Assembly (NCBI GenBank): GCA_015488785.1
Contig: WFNC01000179.1
Span: 1 to 5,317, forward strand
Reading direction: 5' to 3'
DNA from: Flavobacteriales bacterium
GTDB lineage: Bacteria > Bacteroidota > Bacteroidia > Flavobacteriales_D > Parvicellaceae
Length of the DNA: 5,317 nt
A program made the position numbers and the translations under genes. Positions 1-5,317 of the stretch are shown in pieces. Position 1 is the first letter of the stretch; each line of letters begins with the position of its first letter. Under the pieces are notes generated by a model. The model made no database searches and was not told the DNA's origin. It saw only the letters and a program-made list of their open reading frames with translations.

Positions 1-1
1 A

Positions 2-490
2 GATGAAATGCCGACAGAACCGCAAAGACGAGTTACAATAGAAACGATTTTGGATGAATATCAGCAGTGTAAAGAGGAAAAAACTTCTAATTATTGTAAG
101 GCATTTACTGCGAGAGCGATTTGTGAATATAATGGCGTGGAGGATCTTTCGGAAAATGGAGAATATGTAAATTATCATAAAATACATGATTTTATATTGG
201 GGAATAGTAAGTGGAAAAATTTGGGGATGGCAACTTCGCAAGAAACGTTGGACAATGCTCAAATGATGGCGAATAAAGGCTTTCCTGTTGTGGCAATAGC
301 GATTAAAGATAAACATAACTTTACGGTAATGATTCTGCAAGGCGAACAAACTAAGTCAGGTAAGTGGGGATTGAATGTGCCGAATTGTGCTGTTTTTTTT
401 CCAACGAACTACAAACGATCTTTTATCAATAAATCACTAAATTACGCTTGGAAAAGTCCTGAGGGAATTCAACTTTGGGTTAGAAAATAA
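2..490 (+). CDS. Putative papain-like cysteine hydrolase domain protein (5' end probably outside window)
   Basis: I do not recognise this gene with certainty. The frame is open to the left edge: two sense codons (Asp, Glu) precede the first ATG at 8, so that ATG may be internal and the protein may be longer. Numbering from it gives 160 residues. The layout resembles papain-like (NlpC/CHAP/Tae4-type) hydrolases. Cys30 starts a helix-like stretch (NYCKAFTARAICEYNGV), His103 opens a strand (KHNFTVMIL), and a G-KWGLNVPN segment supplies Asn126 as a possible third residue. The segment AQMMANKGFPVVAIA (84-98) resembles the strand before the catalytic His in such folds. No signal peptide or membrane segment is visible in the part present. 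aroE starts 5 bases after the stop, so the two are probably co-transcribed, though no shared role is evident. An eight-T run (393-400) lies in the frame without breaking it. Catalysis and substrate (peptidoglycan or protein amide) are inference; it could equally be a non-catalytic domain. Confidence 0.6.
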   Translation, partial: DEMPTEPQRRVTIETILDEYQQCKEEKTSNYCKAFTARAICEYNGVEDLSENGEYVNYHKIHDFILGNSKWKNLGMATSQETLDNAQMMANKGFPVVAIAIKDKHNFTVMILQGEQTKSGKWGLNVPNCAVFFPTNYKRSFINKSLNYAWKSPEGIQLWVRK

Positions 491-495
491 ATAAA

Positions 496-1248
496 ATGGG
501 AAAAATAAATTTAGGCTTAATCGGAAAGTCATTAGAACATTCGTTTTCTGAGAAATATTTTAGAGCGAAGTTCATCAAGGAGAATTTAGACGACTATTCA
601 TATCAGAATTATGAGTTAGACGATGTTTCAAAAATAAAAGAAGTGGTGGAAGAAAATCAGCTTTCGGGATTTAATGTTACCATTCCTTATAAAGAAACGA
701 TTATACCATTTTTAGATGAATTGAGTGAAACAGCGAAAGATATTGGAGCTGTAAATACGGTAAAAGTAACTCGTACTGAAAATACTTTGAAATTAGTAGG
801 TCATAATACAGATGCTTTTGGTTTTCATCAATTGATAAAACCGTTTTTTAAATCGAGACACGAAAGAATTTTGATTTTGGGAACAGGTGGAGCGTCAAAA
901 GCAGTAGCTTATTTATTGAAAAAACAGTATGGAGCAAGTGTGCTTTTTGCATCGAGAAAACCAACGGAAGGAAATATAATAAACTGGGAAGACGTAAATG
1001 AAAATGTAATTCGTTTTCATAAAATGATTGTAAATACGACGCCGTTAGGAATGTATCCAAACGAGAATGAGATTCCTAAAATTCCATTTGATAAAATGAA
1101 CGAAGAGTATTTGCTAGTAGATTTAATTTATAATCCATTGGAAACTAAGTTTTTGAAACAAGGAAAAGAGAAGGGAGCGGTTACTTTAAACGGCTTAACA
1201 ATGTTGCACCAACAAGCTGAGAAATCTTGGCGAATTTGGAAAAAGTGA
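496..1248 (+). CDS. aroE: Shikimate dehydrogenase (NADP+)
   Basis: It reduces 3-dehydroshikimate to shikimate with NADPH, the fourth step of the cytoplasmic shikimate route to chorismate and aromatic amino acids. The family signatures appear in order. The shikimate-binding serines are Ser16 and Ser18 in LEHSFSEKYF. NVTIPYKE carries Thr62 and the catalytic Lys66. GAVNTV carries Asn87, and GHNTDAFGF carries the catalytic Asp106. The Rossmann loop GTGGASKA is at 129-136. NTTPLGMYP is at 180-188 and DLIYNPLETKFL at 209-220. The C-terminal NGLTMLHQQA carries Gln240. The cofactor-phosphate motif, NRT in the E. coli enzyme, is SRK here (153-155) and still basic. At 250 residues it is slightly shorter than the roughly 270 of E. 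coli AroE, but no motif is missing. The ATG at 496 puts the first beta-strand and serine motif at the usual distance from the N terminus. The upstream gene ends 5 bases earlier, so no separate promoter is expected. Confidence 0.96.
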   Translation: MGKINLGLIGKSLEHSFSEKYFRAKFIKENLDDYSYQNYELDDVSKIKEVVEENQLSGFNVTIPYKETIIPFLDELSETAKDIGAVNTVKVTRTENTLKLVGHNTDAFGFHQLIKPFFKSRHERILILGTGGASKAVAYLLKKQYGASVLFASRKPTEGNIINWEDVNENVIRFHKMIVNTTPLGMYPNENEIPKIPFDKMNEEYLLVDLIYNPLETKFLKQGKEKGAVTLNGLTMLHQQAEKSWRIWKK

Positions 1249-1306
1249 AAATAGCATCAGCAAGTAAATTTTATACCGAAAAAATTATAATTTTAAAGTA
1301 ATAAAT

Positions 1307-1314
1307 TAACTTTA
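1307..1314 (+). promoter_or_regulatory. Possible -7 promoter element upstream of trmH
   Basis: TAACTTTA matches the Bacteroidota -7 consensus TAnnTTTG except for the last base, and ends 10 bases before the trmH ATG. No TTG is seen 17-23 bases upstream, so the -33 half is missing or degenerate. The gap (1249-1324) also holds a pure A/T palindrome, AAAATTATAATTTT, at 1281-1294. That could be a weak hairpin or simple AT bias. A promoter between aroE and trmH is plausible because of the 76-base gap, but is weakly supported. Confidence 0.3.
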
Positions 1315-1324
1315 CGAAAATATT

Positions 1325-2002
1325 ATGGATAAAGAATTTTTAGATCATTTAGTTAGTTTTGTTTCAGAGAATAAACAAAACAAGTTTACAGAAGTGTTGA
1401 ACAACAGAACACGTCATTTAACGGTTGTATTGGAAGACATTTATCAGCCTCACAACGCTAGTGCAGTACTTAGAAGTTGCGATTGTTTTGGAATACAAGA
1501 TATTCACATTATCGAAAATAGAAACAAGTACAACGTTAATCCAAAAATTGTAGTGGGGTCTAACAAATGGTTGGATTTAAAATACCATAACGAGCAAAAA
1601 GAAAATACAATTGCTTGTATAAATGACTTGAAAGCCAAAGGATATACAATTGTAGCAACCACACCACACCAAGACGATGTAATGTTGCCAGAACTACCAA
1701 TCGACAAACCAATTGCACTTATGTTTGGAACAGAGCTTGACGGTTTGACAGACGTTGCGCTTGAACACGCAGATGTGTTTATGCGTATTCCAATGTATGG
1801 ATTTACGGAAAGTTATAATATTTCTGTTTCTGCATCTTTGAGTTTACAGTCAATTACAGATCGATTGAGAAAAAGCGATGTAGCATGGCAATTGTCGGAG
1901 GACGAAAAAAATGAAATAAAATTGGACTGGGCAAAGAAAGTGGTCAGAAACTGGAAAGGATATGAACACGAATTTAATCGAGGGAAAAAGAAAAAAGATT
2001 AG
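1325..2002 (+). CDS. trmH: TrmH-family tRNA/rRNA 2'-O-ribose methyltransferase (probable tRNA Gm18 methyltransferase)
   Basis: SPOUT-class enzymes of this family use S-adenosylmethionine to methylate a ribose 2'-OH; TrmH modifies guanosine 18 in the tRNA D-loop. All three SpoU motifs are visible. Motif 1 is LEDIYQPHNASAVLRSCDCFG (about 36-56), with Asn44 and Arg50 matching the conserved Asn and catalytic Arg. Motif 2 is IALMFGTELDGL (130-141). Motif 3 is RIPMYGFTESYNISVSAS (154-171), which forms the trefoil-knot SAM pocket. VVGSNKWLDLKYH (76-88) resembles the GSHKW segment of characterised TrmH. The 225-residue length fits TrmH, whereas RlmB-type relatives carry an extra N-terminal L30-like domain. 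The tail is very basic (RGKKKKD), as expected for an RNA-binding C terminus. The next gene starts 23 bases downstream. The TrmH family is clear; the exact target position is inferred from length and motif similarity. Confidence 0.92.
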   Translation: MDKEFLDHLVSFVSENKQNKFTEVLNNRTRHLTVVLEDIYQPHNASAVLRSCDCFGIQDIHIIENRNKYNVNPKIVVGSNKWLDLKYHNEQKENTIACINDLKAKGYTIVATTPHQDDVMLPELPIDKPIALMFGTELDGLTDVALEHADVFMRIPMYGFTESYNISVSASLSLQSITDRLRKSDVAWQLSEDEKNEIKLDWAKKVVRNWKGYEHEFNRGKKKKD

Positions 2003-2025
2003 GGTATTTTTATTGTTTACAATCG

Positions 2026-2541
2026 ATGATTCAAGAAGTATTTGAGCAAATAGCAGAAAAAGAAAATGGGAAGTGTTCTTTTCGTAACCAAACAATTCAT
2101 TTAGGAAGTGGAGTGAGAGGAGAAGAAGTGACGAGTTCGCTAGCGTTTAAATACAAAGGGAATCTAATTACAGTTTTGTATAAATTAGGCGTTTCTAATG
2201 TCGCAACTGTTACTTGTTATTTAAATGATGAAGTGAAGATTAAAAGTTTTAAGATCACCTCAATAACTCATCTGTTGAATTTAATTTTACGAAAAAAGCA
2301 TCGTCTTGTAGTAAAGTCCAAGGATTCTAATTTAAAGGACTTTATTCATGAAAACAAAAGTTTTTCTGAATTGGCATTAATTTCTAATCGTGTAAATTTT
2401 AGCCCAACAATTATCTACAATAAGAAAGAAGCAACAATCGTTACAGAATATTTTTTAGAATTTCCCAATAAACAGCAAGTTGTTAAGCCAACAATAGCTT
2501 TTTATAAAGATTTGATAGATGTTTTTTTAGGAAAAAATTAG
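2026..2541 (+). CDS. Hypothetical protein, 171 residues, downstream of trmH
   Basis: I do not recognise the family. The protein has no signal peptide, lipobox or hydrophobic segment long enough for a membrane helix, so it is probably cytoplasmic. It begins with a short charged helix-like stretch (MIQEVFEQIAEKENG), then a strand-rich middle (SLAFKYKGNLITVLYKLG and NVATVTCYLND), then a basic patch (ILRKKHRLVVKSKD, about 87-100). The C-terminal half is mixed, with FSPTIIYNKKEATIVTEYFLEF near 126-147 and a final amphipathic helix (FYKDLIDVFLGKN). This alpha/beta make-up looks like a single compact domain. The ATG at 2026 is 23 bases after the trmH stop, and no good promoter lies in the gap, so read-through from trmH is likely. 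A 12-base inverted repeat, ATTGTTTACAAT (2012-2023), ends just before the start. The frame is intact and matches its neighbours in composition, which supports a real gene; function is unknown. Confidence 0.78.
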   Translation: MIQEVFEQIAEKENGKCSFRNQTIHLGSGVRGEEVTSSLAFKYKGNLITVLYKLGVSNVATVTCYLNDEVKIKSFKITSITHLLNLILRKKHRLVVKSKDSNLKDFIHENKSFSELALISNRVNFSPTIIYNKKEATIVTEYFLEFPNKQQVVKPTIAFYKDLIDVFLGKN

Positions 2542-2624
2542 AAGCTGTATTTTAAGTCTAGAACTACAATATGATCTTAATTGTATCGTTTTATAGTTAT
2601 TTAATGTAAAAAAAACATAGAAAT

Positions 2625-3356
2625 ATGAAAAAGTTAAATTTAGGAATCATTCTGTTACTTGCTACGATTAACTTATTTGGGCAAAGTGATTTAAAAAAGG
2701 CAATAGATTTTAAATTGTATTCGAATTTTGATTATTCATCAAAGTATATAAATTATGGGGCTGATACTGTCAACGGTGTAACGATAAATGAATACAGAAA
2801 GGAAGTTAAAGGGTTTAATTTCTCACCATCCTTGGTGTTTTATACCGAAAAGGGAAATTCTTCTGAAATTGAAATATCTCGTTTAGATTATTCAAATAAA
2901 TATTATAAAAAATATAGTTTAGTTGATTCAACAGGGAAATTGTTAAATGTTCTGTCTGGTAATAGCCAGAAACAGTTTGAATTATATCTTCGATACGAAT
3001 ACAAATTAGGTCTTTTTAAAAATAAAGATTGGAAGAAAATGAAATTGATTTTGGGGTTTTCAGGAACTCCTTTTGTTGTTTGGAATAAAATAGACCCTGT
3101 ATTATCTACTGAATTTACACAAAAAGAAACAACAGTAGGACTCTATTTATCTGTAATACCAAGAATTGAATATTCGATTAATGAAAAATGGTATCTTGAT
3201 TTGAATATTCCTTTAGCACTTGCGACAACACATTATACAACCATGAAAGATGAAAATCCTACATTGCCGATAAAGGAAAGAACAAAAACAATTATTGATT
3301 ATTATAACGGACCTGTAAGTTTTGCAATTAGATTTGGGATTGGATTTAGAATTTAA
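2625..3356 (+). CDS. Predicted small outer-membrane beta-barrel protein with signal peptide
   Basis: The first 19 residues form a Sec signal peptide: Lys2-Lys3, a hydrophobic core (LGIILLLATI), then LFG before Gln20. Cleavage ahead of a glutamine fits the 'Q-rule' for Bacteroidota signal peptidase I substrates. The 243-residue chain then alternates polar and aromatic or aliphatic residues in many short strands, for example FKLYSNFDYSSKYI, FELYLRYEYKLGLF, TVGLYLSVIPRIEYSI and WYLDLNIPLALA, with charged loops between. It ends in a strand, VSFAIRFGIGFRI, like the closing beta-signal of outer-membrane barrels. Strand count was not computed, but the length suits a barrel of about 8-12 strands. The start is favoured because it gives a full signal peptide and follows an A-rich leader, including eight As at 2608-2615. 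The 83-base gap upstream shows no good TAnnTTTG motif. No substrate or partner can be read from the sequence; it resembles the many unassigned porin-like flavobacterial barrels. Confidence 0.8.
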   Translation: MKKLNLGIILLLATINLFGQSDLKKAIDFKLYSNFDYSSKYINYGADTVNGVTINEYRKEVKGFNFSPSLVFYTEKGNSSEIEISRLDYSNKYYKKYSLVDSTGKLLNVLSGNSQKQFELYLRYEYKLGLFKNKDWKKMKLILGFSGTPFVVWNKIDPVLSTEFTQKETTVGLYLSVIPRIEYSINEKWYLDLNIPLALATTHYTTMKDENPTLPIKERTKTIIDYYNGPVSFAIRFGIGFRI

Positions 3357-3423
3357 AAAAACAGAAAATAAACCTTGTATCTAATTCCAGGTATAAGAAA
3401 TAGAAAAAGCGAATAAATGCTAT

Positions 3424-3452
3424 TTGGTTTGCGTATAGTTTTATTACCTTTG
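3424..3452 (+). promoter_or_regulatory. Bacteroidota-type promoter (-33 TTG, -7 TACCTTTG) for the lipoprotein/propeller unit
   Basis: TTG at 3424-3426 and TACCTTTG at 3445-3452 match the Flavobacterium consensus TTG / TAnnTTTG, separated by 18 bases (known range about 17-23). The match lies in the only gap ahead of the two-gene unit. The -7 element ends just 4 bases before the ATG at 3457, so transcription would start at or within a few bases of the start codon. TAnnTTTG matches also occur by chance in this AT-rich window, so the support comes from position plus correct spacing. Confidence 0.6.
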
Positions 3453-3456
3453 AATC

Positions 3457-3984
3457 ATGATAAAAATCGCAATCTATATTATTACAATAGCTCTAATGAT
3501 CATTTCTTGTAGTCCTAAAAAAGAAACGACTGCTACTAAAGAAGAAACAATAGAAAAAAAAGTGTACAAAAAAACGCTATTCATTCCTTTGGATTTCAAA
3601 ATGAAGAACCTAACTTTAGATGAAGATGTAAAACTATTGCCGAGTAGCAACTTATCGCTTTATAAAACTTTTTTTGAAGAAAGTTTATTAAACTCATTAC
3701 ACCAAAATGGGTTTGAAATCGTTAGAAGTCAAGCCGAAAGTAACTATCAAATTATCATAAAAGACTTTAGTCTAAAAGAATTTAAACTACAAGTAGATGG
3801 TCCAAGTGTAAACGTAGCTACAAGTGTAATAAAATATAGTTTTGTAATGCCAAATAAAGAAAGAACTCTTTTTAATGAGGTTAATAAAGAAAGTGTAGAG
3901 CCGTTTGAAGAATCAGTATTTCAAGACGTAGTAAGTGAGTTAGCTTATAAAATGACAACTAAAATAGAACAAGAGCTAAAATGA
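3457..3984 (+). CDS. Predicted envelope lipoprotein, 175 residues
   Basis: The N terminus is a type II (lipoprotein) signal peptide: Lys3, a hydrophobic run (IAIYIITIALMII), and lipobox I-I-S-Cys18. Signal peptidase II should cut before Cys18, leaving a lipid-anchored protein of about 158 residues. A charged, low-complexity linker rich in Lys, Glu and Thr (about 20-40) follows. A mixed alpha/beta domain comes next: KTLFIPLDFKM, a helix with FFEESLLNSLHQNGFEIV (about 72-89), then YQIIIKDFSLKEFKL and SVIKYSFVMP strands, and a C-terminal helix with VVSELAYKMTTKIEQELK. The 'helix, strand from an -NGFEIV- turn, YQI strand' order recalls small lipoproteins that assist transporters or outer-membrane assembly, but I cannot name a family. 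Only the ATG at 3457 gives a complete signal peptide; the next Met (residue 14) would destroy it. The stop overlaps the next gene's start by 4 bases (ATGA), implying translational coupling. The final membrane leaflet cannot be decided; the KKE after Cys18 only loosely resembles a surface-export signal. Confidence 0.8.
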   Translation: MIKIAIYIITIALMIISCSPKKETTATKEETIEKKVYKKTLFIPLDFKMKNLTLDEDVKLLPSSNLSLYKTFFEESLLNSLHQNGFEIVRSQAESNYQIIIKDFSLKEFKLQVDGPSVNVATSVIKYSFVMPNKERTLFNEVNKESVEPFEESVFQDVVSELAYKMTTKIEQELK

Positions 3985-5317
3985 GGTATTTAGTCATTCT
4001 ATATTTAATTCTTACTATTGGAAGTGTTTCTGCTCAAAGTCAAAAGCAATTGGTCAACTATGCCGATGTTAATTTTGATGCAGGCGATTTTTATGGAGCG
4101 TCATTGTATTACAAACAAGCATTAGATTTAGATTCGAGTAAAATCGAAATCTTGTACAAATATGCCACTGCTCTTCGTTTGTACAACAATTATTCTTTAG
4201 CAGCATATTACTACGCCAAAGTTTGGGACAAAGACAAAGGAGGTCGAATATACAAAGATGCGGCATTTTGGTTGGCAGATATGCAAAAGTACAATGCTGA
4301 TTATAGAAAATCGTCTAAAACTTGGCGTAAAGTAAAATCCAAATATAGAAAGAACAAAAAAGGATATGAATATGCCAAAGCGCAACAAGAAATACTCTCG
4401 TGCAATTATGCTAGTCGTATCAAAAACGATTCGATGCCAAAGGTTCGAGTCGAAAACATCGGAGGAATTATCAATACAACCGATTCGGAATTTGCCGCAA
4501 GTAAATGCAACAATGAGTTGAAGTTTAGCTCACTTCGTGCCGTTTCCGACGACAAGAACCTAGCATTGTCGGACAATGATTATAAAGTTAAAATTTATAA
4601 CTCAATTCAAAAAGAAAGTAATTGGGATAACCCCTCAAAAGAATCGAGTGTGATAAATATCCCTAATATTCACAGCGCAAATACAACTTACGATGCCAAA
4701 AATCAATTGTTATATTTCACAAAATGCGATAGTATAAACAGTTGCAAAATTTATGTATCAAAATTAAATTCTAACAATCAATGGGAAGAACCAAAAGAAT
4801 TGCCAGAACGAATTAATGCCAATAACAAAACAACAACCCAACCCAATTATGCTTTAATAAAGGATAAAGAATACTTGTTTTTTGTGTCCGATAGAAATGG
4901 AGGGAAAGGAAAATTAGACATTTGGTATGCTCAAATATTAGATGCCAATACATTTTCAAAACCAATAAATTTAGAAATTAATAGTCCCGACAATGAAATA
5001 ACCCCTTTTTACGATACAGTCGGAAATGCACTTTATTTTAGTTCCAACTGGCACTTAGGAAAAGGAGGATTCGATGTCTTTAAATCCAAAGGATATCCCA
5101 ACGAACTCCAAGAACCCGAAAATATGCTATCGCCCATCAACACACAATGGAACGATATGTATTTTGTCATTTATCCCGAAAATGAAGAGGGAATACGAGA
5201 CGGTTTTTTAACCTCAAATAGAGTAGGAAGCCTTTATAAAAAAGGACCAACTTGTTGCAACGACATTTACACCGTAAAAATTATAGGAGAAAAACAAATC
5301 GCCAAACAAGAAGAACA
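3981..5317 (+). CDS. PorE/OmpA-like envelope protein: TPR repeats plus PD40 (WD40-like) beta-propeller, 3' end outside window
   Basis: The frame stays open from the ATG at 3981 to the right edge (445 complete codons). Residues 1-18 are a Sec signal peptide ending VSA, with cleavage before Gln19. Residues about 24-127 are helical TPR-like repeats; the first has A28, G35, A40, Y43 and A47-L48 in register. A beta-propeller of PD40 blades follows. Repeating signatures are LLYFTKCD...CKIYVSKL (243-261), FFVSDRNGGKGKLDIWYA (300-317), YFSSNWHLGKGGFDVFKS (352-369) and GFLTSNRVG...TCCNDIYTV (408-432), with a weaker first blade near 180-210. This order matches Bacteroidota OmpA-family proteins such as PorE of the type IX secretion system, which continue into a carboxypeptidase-regulatory-like domain and a peptidoglycan-binding OmpA domain. 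Those parts would lie beyond the window. It probably sits in the periplasm, linking outer-membrane machinery to peptidoglycan. It overlaps the lipoprotein gene by 4 bases. Many paralogues share this layout, and no porP/sprF gene is visible, so PorE itself is not claimed. Confidence 0.87.
   Translation, partial: MRYLVILYLILTIGSVSAQSQKQLVNYADVNFDAGDFYGASLYYKQALDLDSSKIEILYKYATALRLYNNYSLAAYYYAKVWDKDKGGRIYKDAAFWLADMQKYNADYRKSSKTWRKVKSKYRKNKKGYEYAKAQQEILSCNYASRIKNDSMPKVRVENIGGIINTTDSEFAASKCNNELKFSSLRAVSDDKNLALSDNDYKVKIYNSIQKESNWDNPSKESSVINIPNIHSANTTYDAKNQLLYFTKCDSINSCKIYVSKLNSNNQWEEPKELPERINANNKTTTQPNYALIKDKEYLFFVSDRNGGKGKLDIWYAQILDANTFSKPINLEINSPDNEITPFYDTVGNALYFSSNWHLGKGGFDVFKSKGYPNELQEPENMLSPINTQWNDMYFVIYPENEEGIRDGFLTSNRVGSLYKKGPTCCNDIYTVKIIGEKQIAKQEE

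Noticed and set aside
393..400. Run of eight Ts in the first gene, considered as a phase-variable slippage site
   Set aside because: The run is short and sits inside an intact frame near the end of the gene; homopolymers of this length are ordinary in such AT-rich DNA.
848..1060. 70-codon reading frame on the - strand inside aroE
   Set aside because: It is a shadow of the well-supported aroE gene, with no recognisable motif.
1281..1294. AAAATTATAATTTT palindrome after aroE, considered as a terminator or operator
   Set aside because: It is pure A/T, is followed by AAAG rather than a T run, and such palindromes are common at this base composition.
1354..1361. TAGTTTTG -7-like match within trmH (another, TATGTTTG, at 1720-1727)
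   Set aside because: Both are coding sequence without a correctly spaced TTG; they show the background rate of the motif.
1850..2095. 81-codon - strand frame across the trmH end and next gene start
   Set aside because: It is Phe/Leu-rich, as expected from the complement of A-rich coding DNA, and overlaps two better-supported genes.
3374..3397. Hairpin CTTGTATC / GGTATAAG (8 pairs, two of them G-U) after the barrel gene, considered as a terminator
   Set aside because: It is AT-rich with wobble pairs, has an 8-base loop, and is followed by A-rich sequence rather than a T tract on the + strand.
4050..4077. TTG, 17 bases, then TAATTTTG: a formally perfect promoter match inside the TPR/propeller gene
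   Set aside because: It lies in the coding region (Asn-Phe-Asp codons) just after the signal peptide. Matches like this are expected by chance in AT-rich DNA, and there is no gene start downstream.
4069..4388. Two overlapping - strand frames (65 and 63 codons) at the right part of the window
   Set aside because: They are shadows of the TPR region of the long + strand gene, which has clear domain motifs and runs to the window end.

Overview
The window is AT-rich DNA, and its style points to the Bacteroidota, most likely a Flavobacteriaceae-type bacterium. The signs are A-rich stretches in front of start codons instead of Shine-Dalgarno sites, one good TTG/TAnnTTTG promoter, signal peptides that cleave just before a glutamine, and a final gene of the TPR plus PD40-propeller (PorE/OmpA-like) type common in that phylum. 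The species cannot be named from sequence alone. All seven supported genes lie on the + strand, and no intergenic gap exceeds about 100 bases. I see no RNA gene, insertion sequence, CRISPR array or large repeat.

Left part (1-2541), cytoplasmic or housekeeping. A reading frame open at the left edge encodes a domain with a possible papain-like Cys/His/Asn triad. Five bases later comes aroE (shikimate dehydrogenase). After a 76-base gap with a weak promoter-like motif comes a TrmH-type (SPOUT) tRNA 2'-O-ribose methyltransferase, followed 23 bases later by a 171-residue protein I do not recognise. The last two are probably co-transcribed.

Right part (2625-5317), cell envelope. A 243-residue protein with a signal peptide and alternating beta-strands looks like a small outer-membrane barrel. 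After a 100-base gap holding the best promoter in the window comes a two-gene unit: a lipoprotein whose stop overlaps by 4 bases (ATGA) the start of a large secreted protein with TPR repeats and a PD40/WD40-like beta-propeller. The latter runs off the right edge; relatives usually continue into a carboxypeptidase-regulatory-like domain and a peptidoglycan-binding OmpA domain. The lipoprotein and propeller protein are translationally coupled and both cross the inner membrane, so they plausibly act together in the periplasm or at the outer membrane, possibly linked to type IX secretion or gliding. That link is inference.

The points most worth a second look are the lipoprotein/PorE-like pair, a promoter so close to its start codon that the message may be leaderless, and the papain-like domain at the left edge. 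I did not find convincing evidence of a wholly new system.
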